Origin: Lysobacterales bacterium PRO7
Lineage (GTDB): Bacteria; Pseudomonadota; Gammaproteobacteria; Xanthomonadales; Rhodanobacteraceae
DNA length: 64,000 nucleotides
Reading direction: 5' to 3'
Assembly: GCA_021404785.1 (NCBI GenBank)
Contig: QWHH01000010.1
Span: forward strand, 30,012 to 94,011
This document shows positions 10,031 to 19,412 of this stretch, in pieces. The position numbers and the translations under genes are program-made. Each line of letters opens with the position of its first letter. Position 1 is the first letter of the stretch. The notes below the pieces were generated by a model. The model had not been told where the DNA came from, did no database searches, and saw nothing but the letters and a program-made list of their open reading frames with translations.

Positions 10031-12961
10031 ATGTCTTCCAAGAATCTTTCCCTGCACGACCTCGAGCAGCACGACGCCTTCATCGCCCGCCACATCGGTC
10101 CGGACGACGCCGAAATTGCTTCGATGCTGAAGACGGTCGGTTACGACTCGCTCGATGCACTGGTCGACGCCATCGTTCCCGCCGGCATCCGCCAGAAGAA
10201 TCCGCTCGCGCTGGCGCCGGCGCTGACCGAAACCGATGCGCTGGCGAAAATCCGCGCGATCGCGGACAAGAACCAGGTGTTCCGTTCGTTCATCGGCCAG
10301 GGCTATTCCGGCACGCACACGCCGCTGGTCATCCTGCGCAACATCCTCGAAAACCCGGCGTGGTACACCGCGTACACGCCGTATCAGGCCGAGATTTCAC
10401 AAGGCCGCATGGAAGCGCTGATCAATTTCCAGACAATGTGCGCGGATCTGACCGGCATGGAAATCGCCAACGCCTCGCTGCTGGATGAAGCCACCGCCGC
10501 GGCCGAGGCGATGACGCTGGCCAAGCGTTCCGCCAAAGCCAAGGGCAATGCCATCGTGGTGTTCGGCGACGCGCATCCGCAGACGATCGAGGTCATGCGC
10601 ACGCGCGCCGAGCCGCTGGGCCTGACGATCAAGCAGGCCAATTCCGCCACCGAGTGGGATGCCGCGATCGCTGGGGACGATTATTTCGCCGCGCTGATCC
10701 AATATCCGGCGAGCAGCGGCTGGCTTATGGAATGGAGCGAGGAAGTCGCCAAGATCCATGCGAAACACGCGCTCGCGATCTTCGCGACCGACCTGCTCGC
10801 GCTGACCCTGCTCAAGCCGCCGGGCGAGATGGGCGCGGACATCGTCGTCGGCAATTCGCAGCGTTTCGGCGTGCCGTTCGGCTTCGGCGGCCCGCATGCC
10901 GCGTTCATGGCCTGCCGCGACGCGTTCAAGCGCTCGATGCCGGGGCGCCTGATCGGCGTGTCGGTCGATGCGCACGGCGACAAGGCCTATCGCCTGACCT
11001 TGCAAACGCGCGAGCAACACATCCGCCGCGAAAAGGCGACCAGCAACATTTGCACCGCACAGGTGCTGCTTGCGGTCATGGCGTCGATGTACGCCGTCTA
11101 CCACGGCCCCGAAGGCCTGACCCGCATCGCCGCGCGCGTCGCGCGCCTGACCGCGATCCTCGCGGCCGGCTTGCGCCAGCTCGGTTTTGACCAGTCGCAT
11201 CATCCCAGCGGTTTCGACACGATCAGCCTGAAAACCGACGCGCGCACCGACGCGCTCATGGCGCGTGCGGTGGCAATGGGTGCGAACCTGCGCAAGGCGT
11301 GGGACGGATACCTCTGCATCTCGCTGGATGAAACCACGACGCGCGCCGACATCGAATTGCTGTGGCGTATTTTCGGTGGCGATGATGCCAATTTGCCGGA
11401 CATCGAGGCGCTCGACAAAACCGCGCCGTCGTTGATTCCGCAGGAATTGCGGCGCACCTCGAAGTTCCTGACGCATCCGGTGTTCAACACGCACCACAGC
11501 GAGCACGAAATGTTGCGCTACCTGCGCCAGCTCGCCGACAAGGATCTGGCGATGGATCGCACCATGATCCCGCTCGGTTCGTGCACGATGAAGTTGAACG
11601 CGACCGCCGAGATGATTCCGATCACTTGGCCGGAGTTCGCGAACATCCATCCGTTCGCGCCCGCCGAACAGTGGCGCGGCTACAAGGAACTCATCGACGG
11701 CCTCGAAGCGATGCTGGTGGCGATCACCGGCTACGACGCGGTCAGCCTGCAACCCAATGCCGGCGCGCAGGGCGAATACGCAGGATTGCTCGCGATCCGC
11801 GCCTATCATCGCGCCAACGGTCAGGCGCAACGCGATGTGTGCCTGATCCCGGAATCCGCGCACGGCACGAATCCAGCGTCCGCGCAGATGTGCGGCATGA
11901 CGGTCGTGGTCACGAAGTGCGATGCGAACGGCAATGTCGATGTCGCCGACATCCGCGCCAAGGCCGAGAAACATGCCGACCGCCTCGCCGCGATCATGCT
12001 GACGTATCCGTCCACGCACGGCGTGTTCGAGGAAGACGTGGTCGAGATTTGCAATATCGTGCACCAGCACGGTGGGCAGGTGTACACCGACGGCGCCAAC
12101 CTCAATGCCTTGTGCGGCGTTGCGCGGCCCGGACGCTGGGGCTCGGACGTCTCGCACCTGAACCTGCACAAGACCTTTTGCATCCCGCACGGCGGCGGCG
12201 GACCCGGCGTCGGCCCGTGCGCGGTGAAATCGCACCTCGCGCCGTACCTGCCGAAAGCATTCGGCGGCGAAGTCGGCGAACGCCACGGCGGTCTGGTCAG
12301 CGCAGCCACCTTCGGCTCGGCATCGATCCTGCCGATCTCGTGGATGTACATCACCCTGATGGGCCGCGAGGGAATCCTTAAAGCCACGCAGGCCGCGTTG
12401 CTGAATGCGAACTATTTGTCCAAACGCCTCGCGCCGCACTATCCGACGCTGTATACCGGCCGCAACGGACTTGTCGCGCACGAGTGCATCCTCGACTTGC
12501 GCCCGCTCGAGAAAACCAGTGGCGTCAGCGCCGAGGATGTGGCCAAGCGCCTTGTCGATTTCGGCTTCCATGCGCCGACGCTCAGCTTCCCGGTCGCCGG
12601 CACGTTGATGGTCGAACCGACCGAATCCGAGTCCAAGCATGAACTGGATCGTTTCATCGATGCGATGATCCAGATTCGCGACGAAGTCCGCGCGATCGAA
12701 GATGGCCGCCTGGATCGCGACGACAATCCGCTGAAAAACGCGCCACACACAGCCGCGGCGGTGTCGGCGAGTGAATGGAAGCACGCCTATCCGCGCGAAC
12801 TCGCCGCGTTTCCGCTCGCGACGTTGCGCCAGCAGAAATACTGGCCGCCGGTCGCGCGCGTGGACAACGTCTACGGCGACAAGAACGTGTTCTGCTCGTG
12901 CGTGCCGATCGAGGAATTCGCCGGCGAGCCGGAAGCATTCAGCGAGCCGAATGTGATGTGA
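10031..12961 (+). CDS. gcvP: Glycine dehydrogenase (decarboxylating), P protein
   Basis: A 976-residue single-chain P protein of the glycine cleavage system. It is the PLP-dependent decarboxylase that transfers the aminomethyl group of glycine to the lipoyl arm of GcvH. The length is that of the fused form, not the split GcvPA/GcvPB type. The PLP lysine is K714 in [16 protein letters not shown], and the other PLP-pocket elements ([12 protein letters not shown]-like [10 protein letters not shown]) are intact. The start ATG lacks a strong Shine-Dalgarno sequence, consistent with control by the glycine riboswitch just upstream. The gcvT and gcvH genes are not in the window. lipA at 46.2 kb makes the lipoyl cofactor this system needs. 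Confidence 0.98.
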   Translation: MSSKNLSLHDLEQHDAFIARHIGPDDAEIASMLKTVGYDSLDALVDAIVPAGIRQKNPLALAPALTETDALAKIRAIADKNQVFRSFIGQGYSGTHTPLVILRNILENPAWYTAYTPYQAEISQGRMEALINFQTMCADLTGMEIANASLLDEATAAAEAMTLAKRSAKAKGNAIVVFGDAHPQTIEVMRTRAEPLGLTIKQANSATEWDAAIAGDDYFAALIQYPASSGWLMEWSEEVAKIHAKHALAIFATDLLALTLLKPPGEMGADIVVGNSQRFGVPFGFGGPHAAFMACRDAFKRSMPGRLIGVSVDAHGDKAYRLTLQTREQHIRREKATSNICTAQVLLAVMASMYAVYHGPEGLTRIAARVARLTAILAAGLRQLGFDQSHHPSGFDTISLKTDARTDALMARAVAMGANLRKAWDGYLCISLDETTTRADIELLWRIFGGDDANLPDIEALDKTAPSLIPQELRRTSKFLTHPVFNTHHSEHEMLRYLRQLADKDLAMDRTMIPLGSCTMKLNATAEMIPITWPEFANIHPFAPAEQWRGYKELIDGLEAMLVAITGYDAVSLQPNAGAQGEYAGLLAIRAYHRANGQAQRDVCLIPESAHGTNPASAQMCGMTVVVTKCDANGNVDVADIRAKAEKHADRLAAIMLTYPSTHGVFEEDVVEICNIVHQHGGQVYTDGANLNALCGVARPGRWGSDVSHLNLHKTFCIPHGGGGPGVGPCAVKSHLAPYLPKAFGGEVGERHGGLVSAATFGSASILPISWMYITLMGREGILKATQAALLNANYLSKRLAPHYPTLYTGRNGLVAHECILDLRPLEKTSGVSAEDVAKRLVDFGFHAPTLSFPVAGTLMVEPTESESKHELDRFIDAMIQIRDEVRAIEDGRLDRDDNPLKNAPHTAAAVSASEWKHAYPRELAAFPLATLRQQKYWPPVARVDNVYGDKNVFCSCVPIEEFAGEPEAFSEPNVM

Positions 12962-12998
12962 TGCGGTACGTGGCCCGGCCTTGAAAAAGGAAAATTCC

Positions 12999-13553
12999 GT
13001 GTTGAAAGTTAATCTCGGCAGCGGCGATCACAAGCTGAACGGCTGGCTGAACGTGGATATCGCAACCAAGGATGGTCCCGATCTGGTCGCGGATTTGTCG
13101 CAGCCGCTGCCCTTCGCCGACGCCGCGGTCGATTACATCCATACCGAGGATTTTTTCGCCGCACTCACACTCGATCAGGCCCATGATTTTTTGCGCGAAT
13201 GCCGGCGCGTGCTGAAACCGCATGGCGTGATGCGTCTGCTTACGCCGGATCTGGAAAAGCTCGCGCACAAATACCTGGAGGATCCCGATTGGTTGCTGAA
13301 GGTCTGGGATCACTTCGTCGGATTGCCGCTGAAGACCCGCTCGGCTTGTGAAATCTTCAATCTCGGCATGCGCCTGGGCGGCAAGTTTCATTACGACCGG
13401 CCCACGCTGATCGGGATCGCCGCCGAATGCGGATTGCGCGCCTACGAAGTCGCCTTTGCGCAAAGCGAACACGAAGCATTGCGCGGTATCGATTTACGCC
13501 GTCCCGAGGATGGTGTGAGCATGTACATGGAGTGCGTCCGCGCCAGGACTTGA
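12999..13553 (+). CDS. SAM-dependent methyltransferase, class I
   Basis: A 184-residue protein with the class I methyltransferase opening VNLGSGDHKLNGWLNVD, where LGSG is the SAM-binding loop and the later Asp binds ribose. It also has a RRVLKPHGVMRLLTPDLE segment typical of methyltransferases near polysaccharide loci. The GTG at 12999 is preferred because it follows AAGGA by seven bases; a TTG at 12981 is an alternative. The substrate is unknown. It follows gcvP by 37 bases and may be co-transcribed with it, but no functional link is evident. Confidence 0.78.
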   Translation: MLKVNLGSGDHKLNGWLNVDIATKDGPDLVADLSQPLPFADAAVDYIHTEDFFAALTLDQAHDFLRECRRVLKPHGVMRLLTPDLEKLAHKYLEDPDWLLKVWDHFVGLPLKTRSACEIFNLGMRLGGKFHYDRPTLIGIAAECGLRAYEVAFAQSEHEALRGIDLRRPEDGVSMYMECVRART

Positions 13554-13579
13554 GAACCCAGTGCGGGCACAGCCTGCAC

Positions 13580-15001
13580 TCACAGTGCCGCCAGGAACGC
13601 GGCCAGATCCTGTTTTTGTTGCGCATCTAGTCCGATGTTGAAGCGTGTGTCGTAGAAATTCACGACGTCCATCAGCGTCGCCGCCGAACCGTTGTGGAAA
13701 TACGGTGCGCGCGCGGCGAGGCCACGCAGGATCGCGCCCTTGAACTTGCCGATGTCGGCCCACTTGCCGGTGAGCAGCGCGCGCCCGGGATCGGTGGTCT
13801 GCACGCTGGCGCCGGTCTGGTTGTTGGTCAGCGTGTAGAGCGGCATGTCCGGCGTGCGCCGCGCGGCGACGGTCAGGCCGATGTCAAGCGGCGCGCCGAC
13901 CGAGTGATTGCCGACGTTTGGCGTGTCATGACAGGTGCTGCAGTGGCCCTGGATTGACGGCTGCCCGGTTACATCGTTTAAACCGGCGACGCCGGTAATC
14001 GTGATCGGAAATGTGTTGAAAAGCACTTCACCGCGCTGGATTGCAGCGCGGGCGCGTTCGCTGCGGCCATTGCCGTGCTGCGTCGCCCAGGCGTCGAACA
14101 GGTGCATCGCGGACGGATCGAAGGCGGCGCCAGTCGGATCGGCGCCGAGCGCATCGTTGATGCCGACGTGGAAGCGCAGGTTGGCAAGCACACGCGGCCC
14201 GCCGAGCGCGTCGTCGTTGTTGAGCAAGCCGGCATAGTCGTCGCGGATCTGCGCCGTGCTTAGCGAGGATTCGAAACCGACGATCTGCGCCAGTACAGCG
14301 GCGCTCGGCGCGGCTGCGCCCTGCGCATGGCCAAGTACCGCATCCTTCGCTTGCGAGGTCAGACTGGCGTCGAGATCGGCACTATCCACCCCGGCATCCA
14401 TCGGCGGGAGGAATGGCGCCGCGGTTTCGCGCCCGTCCCACATCACGGTGGTGAGAAAGCCGAGGTTGGTCGCAGGCAGCGGGCGCCGGAATAGCGACAG
14501 TTCCGCGGCACTCGCATAGTGGTACGGATCGTCCACGGCGGTCAGGCTGAACTGCGCATTGGCTGGAATCGGCAGGCCGACGCGTATCAGGCCGCGATTG
14601 AGCAGCATCGCGTAAGCGTTGCGGCGCGCCGCAACGGTGGATACATCGGCAAACGGCGAAACCGAACCATCGTTGGTACGGAAAATCGGATCCGTGCCCT
14701 GGGTGGCACTAAAGCGTTGCTGCAATTCGGCTGGCGTAACCGTCCAGCCCTGCGCCTGGCGATGACAGCTGTTGCAACTGCGGCCGTTTGTGCCGAGGCT
14801 CTGGAAGAAAGGATTGCCGGTGTCGATCGTGCCCGCCGGCGTGAACGTGCGCAGCCAACCGCTGGCGTCGGGCGTCGTTAGCGGGTCGGGCGAGTTTCCA
14901 TCCGGCGCTGCCGTGGCGCAGACGCTGGCGATCGCCAGCGCGAGCATGGTGAGGCGACGAAGCGGAGCGTTGCCCGGGGCGAAACATTCGCAAAGTGACA
15001 T
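13580..15001 (-). CDS. Dihaem cytochrome c (MauG / cytochrome c peroxidase-like)
   Basis: A 473-residue exported protein with two haem-attachment sites, CNSCH at 76-80 and CSTCH at 354-358, the arrangement of the dihaem cytochrome c peroxidase/MauG superfamily. A hydrophobic segment at about 14-32 serves as signal peptide. The region WDGRET (188-193) and the C-terminal RAPYFHNGSAATLMDVVNFYD segment with the distal His are conserved in the family. The ATG at 15001 follows GGAGG by seven bases. Peroxidase versus oxidase function cannot be decided from sequence. A putative ECF motif (15073-15099) lies 72 bases upstream, tying it to the sigma-kinase locus. Confidence 0.85.
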   Translation of the reverse strand: MSLCECFAPGNAPLRRLTMLALAIASVCATAAPDGNSPDPLTTPDASGWLRTFTPAGTIDTGNPFFQSLGTNGRSCNSCHRQAQGWTVTPAELQQRFSATQGTDPIFRTNDGSVSPFADVSTVAARRNAYAMLLNRGLIRVGLPIPANAQFSLTAVDDPYHYASAAELSLFRRPLPATNLGFLTTVMWDGRETAAPFLPPMDAGVDSADLDASLTSQAKDAVLGHAQGAAAPSAAVLAQIVGFESSLSTAQIRDDYAGLLNNDDALGGPRVLANLRFHVGINDALGADPTGAAFDPSAMHLFDAWATQHGNGRSERARAAIQRGEVLFNTFPITITGVAGLNDVTGQPSIQGHCSTCHDTPNVGNHSVGAPLDIGLTVAARRTPDMPLYTLTNNQTGASVQTTDPGRALLTGKWADIGKFKGAILRGLAARAPYFHNGSAATLMDVVNFYDTRFNIGLDAQQKQDLAAFLAAL

Positions 15002-15072
15002 GCTGATCCTCCGAATTGGTAGGCGGTGATCGTCGGCATGACGATTCGACAGATGCCCCTGCACGAACGATC

Positions 15073-15099
15073 AACGCTGCACGGCACGCATTTGCGACA
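15073..15099 (-). promoter_or_regulatory. Putative ECF sigma promoter motif, site 2
   Basis: On the minus strand, TGTCGCAA (15099-15092), 13 bases, AGCGTT (15078-15073). It lies between the DUF4242 stop codon and the dihaem cytochrome gene, 72 bases before that start. The second half differs from the other three sites in its first base only. Confidence 0.6.
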
Positions 15100-15121
15100 T
15101 GTGCGCGCGCCGCGCGCCGCG

Positions 15122-15394
15122 TCATTCCGCCGTGGTCGGATCGATGACGGTTTTCACTTCGGATACGCGATTGGCGGGAAACCCGCCCTGGCGCGCGTGC
15201 TCGCGAACCATCGACTCGTTCGGCGCGATGTAGACGCAGTAGATCTTGTCGCCGGTGACGTAGCTTTGCAGCCACTGGATCTGCGGCCCCATACCACTGA
15301 GCACACCGCAGGATTTCTGCGAGATTGCGTGCAGTTCTTGCGCCGAAAGTTTGCCGGCGCCGGGAATTTCGCGTTCGATGATGTACCTGGGCAT
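15122..15394 (-). CDS. DUF4242 small protein
   Basis: A 90-residue protein beginning MPRYIIEREIPGAGKLS, with WLQSYVTGDKIYCVYIAPNE in the middle, the pattern of DUF4242 proteins (ferredoxin-like small proteins, sometimes described as nickel-binding). The start at 15394 follows AGGAGA at good spacing. It lies 43 bases after the MddA-like gene on the same strand, so the two are probably one transcript driven by the motif at 16222. No enzymatic function is established. Confidence 0.8.
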   Translation of the reverse strand: MPRYIIEREIPGAGKLSAQELHAISQKSCGVLSGMGPQIQWLQSYVTGDKIYCVYIAPNESMVREHARQGGFPANRVSEVKTVIDPTTAE

Positions 15395-15437
15395 GATGGT
15401 CTCCTTGTTTCGGATCGAAAAGACGCTTGGCCAAATG

Positions 15438-16169
15438 TCAGGCCTTGCGTGGCAGCGGCACGAGCATGCGCACGCGGCGCTGATAGTCGCGGTAAGGTTC
15501 GCCGAGACTGGCGGCAAGATCGTGTTCTTCGAACTGCAGCGCGACCAGGATGTACGCCGTCGTTGCGATTGCGAAGACCAGGTGCGCGAGCGTCATTCTC
15601 GGTGTGGCCCAGAACGCGATGATGAAACCGAGCATGATCGGGTGCCGCACCACGCGGTAGAAGAACGGCGTGACGAATCCGGGCGGCGTGTAGGGAGTCC
15701 GGTGCCAATTCAGCCAGACCTGGCGCAGGCCAAACAAATCGAAGTGGCTGATCAGGAACGTGCCGATCAGCACCGTGGCCCAGCCGAGCACGAACAGCGC
15801 CCTGAGAACGTCGCGGGCAACTGGGCTCTCGACCTGCCAGACCATCCCGCCGAGCGGACGCCATTGCCAGAACAGCAGGATCAGGGCAAGGCTTGAGAAC
15901 AGCACATAGGTGCTGCGCTCGACCACAGCAGGCACGATACGCGTCCACCAGCGCTTGAACGCCGGCCGCGCCATCACGCTGTGCTGCACGGCGAACACGC
16001 CGAGCAGGATCGCATCGACCAGCAACGCCTCGCCGAACGCAACGGATGGATCCGAATCCAGCGATACCGGCACGCCAAGACCGCCGACAAAGGCAATGGC
16101 GTACAAAAACGTGGCAAAGAAAATCAGATAGCAGAGTATCCCGTACAACAAAGCAAGCAGACGGCTCAT
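15438..16169 (-). CDS. mddA: Methanethiol S-methyltransferase (MddA-like), integral membrane
   Basis: A 243-residue polytopic membrane protein with about six hydrophobic helices. The C-terminal part carries the catalytic signature of the isoprenylcysteine methyltransferase/NnrU fold: FFYRVVRHPIMLGFIIAFWATP, then QFEEHDLAASLGEPYRDY, both involved in SAM binding. Proteins with this pattern include MddA, which methylates methanethiol to dimethyl sulfide. The ATG at 16169 follows AGGAGG by six bases. Its -35-like motif abuts the stop codon of the kinase gene. Assignment to MddA, as opposed to another NnrU-fold methyltransferase, rests on pattern memory and is not proven. Confidence 0.72.
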   Translation of the reverse strand: MSRLLALLYGILCYLIFFATFLYAIAFVGGLGVPVSLDSDPSVAFGEALLVDAILLGVFAVQHSVMARPAFKRWWTRIVPAVVERSTYVLFSSLALILLFWQWRPLGGMVWQVESPVARDVLRALFVLGWATVLIGTFLISHFDLFGLRQVWLNWHRTPYTPPGFVTPFFYRVVRHPIMLGFIIAFWATPRMTLAHLVFAIATTAYILVALQFEEHDLAASLGEPYRDYQRRVRMLVPLPRKA

Positions 16170-16221
16170 GACGCACCTCCTCGAATGCCGGCCGGCGCCC
16201 AGTAACGCGGCGACTACGAGC

Positions 16222-16248
16222 AACGCCGGTTGACAGCGATTTGCGACA
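16222..16248 (-). promoter_or_regulatory. Putative ECF sigma promoter motif, site 3
   Basis: On the minus strand, TGTCGCAA (16248-16241), 13 bases, GGCGTT (16227-16222). It is 53 bases before the mddA start and begins one base after the end of the kinase gene. From GAATGTCGCAA to GGCGTT it is nearly identical to site 1 at 6828. Confidence 0.62.
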
Positions 16249-16249
16249 T

Positions 16250-19057
16250 TCAGTGCGACGGCGAATCCGGATACACGTCGGATCTGCCGGACAACTCACG
16301 CAGCAATTGCCTGGTCTGCGGCGCCAGTTCGCTGGCAGGCGCGCCGATGGCGATCGCATCGAGAGCGGCACGGCGGGCCTCATCCGTGCGCTTGAGGTCG
16401 TTCAGGATTTGCGCCTTCTGCACCAGCATCGCCACACGGCGTGCCTTTGCGTCCGGTTCCAGACGCTGCCAGTCGGCAAGCGTGCGCTCGATTTCATGCA
16501 GTGCGTCGGCGTTGCGGTTCGTCATCCACAATGCCTGCGCATAGCCGAAACGGATCAATGCGTCCTCGCGCGATGCGCTGCCACCGTCGCGGTCGAGCAC
16601 GGCCAGGGCTTGCGCCGAGTCGTCCACGGCGGTCTTGTAATCGTGCTGTTTCACCGCGACGTTGGCCAGGGTCGAGAGCGAATAGGCCACGGTCGGATGA
16701 TCGCTGCCAAACAGCGCACGGCGTTCGGCCAGTGCCAGCGTCATTTGCTGTTTGGCCTCGTCCAGCCGGTCCTGCCGGTACAGCGACATGCCCAGATTGT
16801 TGCGTGCGCGCGTACACACTTCGTTCTTGATTTGCGCGGTCGTGCAGATATCGATTGCCTTCTGGTAGTCGGCGTCGGCTTCGCTGAAGCGGCGTTGCGC
16901 GACGAAGATGCCGCCGCGGGCATCGAAGTCCTCGGCAACTTCCAGATGATCGTCGCCGCCGAAAACCTGACGGTCCATCGCGAGCGCCTGACCGATCAGG
17001 TTTTCGGCTTCGGGGAATCGCTCGGCACGTGCGACGATCTGCGCCAGATCGCGCAATGTGGCGGCGATGGCATCGTGCGGCGCCGTGTAGATGCGCTGCT
17101 TGAGCGCGAGCAATTCGCGGAAACGCGCCTCGGCTGCCGGCAGGTCGCCGACACCGTCTTGCGCCGTGGCGAGACTGCCGAGCGCGGCGACATAGCGGTC
17201 GTCTTGCTGCGCATGCTGCGCGCGCCAGCGCGTCAGCATCGGAGTCAGCGTGGCGATCGCTTCCGGGTAGCGTTGCAGTTCGGCCAAGGTGTTGCCGATT
17301 TCGAACACCGCAGCAATCGCATCGGACGAGTCCTTGCCGAACACGCGCGTGGCTGTCGTGGCAGCTTCGCGCTGGTGCGCCAGCGCGGAGTCTGTCGCGC
17401 CGGTGGCGGCTTCCGCGGCGGCCAACGTGTCCAGTGCACGCACCAGCATGGGCGCAGGTTGCGCGCGCAACGACGTCAACTCCGCGTTGATCGCGGCGAT
17501 CGCTGCCGCGTTGTCGCCGGCGCGTTGCAGCGCCTGCGCGTGCAGGATGCGATCCGAGCGCGCCTGCGCTGGATCGGCGGCGAGCTTTTCCGCGCTGGCG
17601 AACAGCGTTTGCGCGCGCGTGAAATTGGCCAGAGACAGCTCCACCTTGCCGAGCGTGCGCGAAAAGTCCGCGCGCGTGCTCGCATCCAGATCGTCTGCGG
17701 TGCTGAGCCGTTGCTGCGCGGCGGCAACGAGCGCGTCGGGAGTCGGGCGCTGGTTGCGCGGCAGGTGCGCGCTCGCCGCATCGAACACGCTGAGCAGAAA
17801 ATCTCGCGTCGTATTCGCTCGCTGCGCTTGTTGCCGCGCCACGTTCGCTTGCCACAACGCCACGCCAAGCGCGGTGAGGATGCCGAGTAGGAACAATGCC
17901 GTCACCGCCACGCCGCCGCGATGACGTTGCACGAACTTGCGAGCCCGATAGGCACGCGAAGGCGGATGCGCAGCGACGGCGCGGCCGGAAAGGAAATTGT
18001 CGATGTCGTCGGCGAGCGCGCCAGCCGAGGCGTAGCGCCGCTGCGGTTCTTCGGCCAGCGCCTTGAGCAGGATGTTGTCAAGGTCGCCGCGCAACAGCTT
18101 GCGCAGGCGCGCACGCTCGATGCTCGGGACATTGCCGGAGACCGTTTCGTTGACGCGCGACGAAGGCCGGCGCGTCGGCGTGCCGCCGGGCCGCAGGCCC
18201 AGCAGCAGTTCGTGCAGCAGCACGCCGAGGCCGTACACGTCGGTCGCGGTGGTGATCGCGCCGCCGCGCAGTTGTTCCGGCGCGGCGTAGTCGGGCGTGA
18301 ACACGCCGACGGTACCCGTCGAGTCCGTATTGTCTTCCTCGATCAGCTTGGCGATGCCGAAGTCGAGCAGTTTCACCGTACCGTCGGCCGCGACCAGGAT
18401 GTTCGATGGCTTGATGTCGCGATGCACGATCAGATTCCGGTGCGCCTCGGCGACGGCGCGGCAGACGTCGACGAACAGGCGCACGCGTGCGCGCACGTCG
18501 AGGCCGCGCGTGTCCGCGTAGCGCGTGATCGGCACGCCGTCGACGTATTCCATGACCAGGTACGGAATGCCGGCCGCAGTAACGCCACCGTCGATCAGGC
18601 GCGCGATGTGCGGATGCTCCAGCGCCGCCAACACGCGCCGCTCGCGCTGGAACAGGCGCTGTTCCAGCTCCGAATACAGGCCGCGGCGCAGCAGCTTGAT
18701 CGCGGCCTGCTGGCGGAAATCCGCATCCTCGCGCTCGCCGAGGAAAACCGCCGACATGCCGCCCTGGCCGAGCGCACGCACCAGGCGAAACGCGCCGATG
18801 CGGCTGCCGATCAGCCCTTCGGGCGCCAGATCGCGCGCCGCCAGGCGCGCGGCGTGCTCGCCTGCGGCGGTGTCGAGAAATCCGTGGCTGTCGTGCGCGG
18901 CGAGCAGATCGCGCAGGCGCTCGCGCAGGCTCGCGTCGGCGATATGCGTTTCAAGCCAGTCCGCGCGCGTCTCGGGCGGCAGCTCGAGCAGCGCATCGAA
19001 AGCCTCGCGCAGGGCGTTTTGGGTAGTGGAATCGGTGGGCGGATCGGGCGCGGTCAT
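16250..19057 (-). CDS. Hanks-type serine/threonine protein kinase with C-terminal TPR region
   Basis: A 935-residue membrane kinase. The cytoplasmic kinase domain (about 88-360) has the glycine loop GQGGMSAV (97-104), catalytic lysine K121, HRD with D214, DFG at 232-234 and APE at 259-261, so it should be active. One transmembrane helix (about 383-403) is followed by a long region of tetratricopeptide-like repeats (about 410-930), presumably outside the membrane and able to sense partners. Kinases of this build are often encoded next to ECF sigma factors, and one lies 356 bases upstream here. In studied pairs (ECF43 group) the kinase phosphorylates and activates the sigma factor. An ATG at 19057 is used; a TTG four codons upstream is possible. 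Confidence 0.93.
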   Translation of the reverse strand: MTAPDPPTDSTTQNALREAFDALLELPPETRADWLETHIADASLRERLRDLLAAHDSHGFLDTAAGEHAARLAARDLAPEGLIGSRIGAFRLVRALGQGGMSAVFLGEREDADFRQQAAIKLLRRGLYSELEQRLFQRERRVLAALEHPHIARLIDGGVTAAGIPYLVMEYVDGVPITRYADTRGLDVRARVRLFVDVCRAVAEAHRNLIVHRDIKPSNILVAADGTVKLLDFGIAKLIEEDNTDSTGTVGVFTPDYAAPEQLRGGAITTATDVYGLGVLLHELLLGLRPGGTPTRRPSSRVNETVSGNVPSIERARLRKLLRGDLDNILLKALAEEPQRRYASAGALADDIDNFLSGRAVAAHPPSRAYRARKFVQRHRGGVAVTALFLLGILTALGVALWQANVARQQAQRANTTRDFLLSVFDAASAHLPRNQRPTPDALVAAAQQRLSTADDLDASTRADFSRTLGKVELSLANFTRAQTLFASAEKLAADPAQARSDRILHAQALQRAGDNAAAIAAINAELTSLRAQPAPMLVRALDTLAAAEAATGATDSALAHQREAATTATRVFGKDSSDAIAAVFEIGNTLAELQRYPEAIATLTPMLTRWRAQHAQQDDRYVAALGSLATAQDGVGDLPAAEARFRELLALKQRIYTAPHDAIAATLRDLAQIVARAERFPEAENLIGQALAMDRQVFGGDDHLEVAEDFDARGGIFVAQRRFSEADADYQKAIDICTTAQIKNEVCTRARNNLGMSLYRQDRLDEAKQQMTLALAERRALFGSDHPTVAYSLSTLANVAVKQHDYKTAVDDSAQALAVLDRDGGSASREDALIRFGYAQALWMTNRNADALHEIERTLADWQRLEPDAKARRVAMLVQKAQILNDLKRTDEARRAALDAIAIGAPASELAPQTRQLLRELSGRSDVYPDSPSH

Positions 19058-19123
19058 GGCTTGAGCCAAGCGGCTGCTGCCGCAATGCCTGACCGTCCAA
19101 AGCGTGCCACGCGATGCCTCCGA

Positions 19124-19312
19124 CTACTTCGAACGTGCCCAAACAAGCGCCACGATGGCGGCGCCAAGACACATACCTGTGCCGATGAGATGCAGGAAAT
19201 CCACTGGTCGAATGGTGGCGAGGGTCGGGCGATCGAGCAAGCTGAATAGGCCCAGGAGACCAAAGGCGGCGAGAACGAAGACGACTCGAAGTGGTTCGCG
19301 GCGTGAATTCAT
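19124..19312 (-). CDS. Small two-helix membrane protein between sigma and kinase genes
   Basis: A 62-residue protein with two hydrophobic helices (about 9-26 and 40-58) joined by a short polar loop. The start follows an AGAGG site at nine bases. I do not recognise a family. It lies between the ECF sigma gene and the kinase gene on the same strand, 67 bases before the kinase start, with the ECF-like motif (19380-19406) upstream. Position suggests a partner or regulator of the kinase, but a classical anti-sigma factor would need a cytoplasmic sigma-binding domain, which is absent. Confidence 0.6.
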   Translation of the reverse strand: MNSRREPLRVVFVLAAFGLLGLFSLLDRPTLATIRPVDFLHLIGTGMCLGAAIVALVWARSK

Positions 19313-19379
19313 GGATCAGTACCTCTTGAGTGTGGTGGACGAAGGGTCGCAACGCCATGTGGAGGCTAACGTTGCGATA

Positions 19380-19406
19380 AACGCCATTTCGCGACAGATT
19401 GCGACA
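19380..19406 (-). promoter_or_regulatory. Putative ECF sigma promoter motif, site 4
   Basis: On the minus strand, TGTCGCAA (19406-19399), 13 bases, GGCGTT (19385-19380). It begins six bases after the sigma gene stop codon and 68 bases before the 62-residue membrane gene. It could drive that gene and the kinase, giving positive feedback. Confidence 0.6.
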
Positions 19407-19412
19407 CGCGCG

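Noticed and set aside
10397-12784. A 795-codon open frame antisense to gcvP
   Set aside because: It is a mirror frame of a fully conserved gene in high-GC DNA; the product is rich in Arg, Ala and His and resembles no protein.
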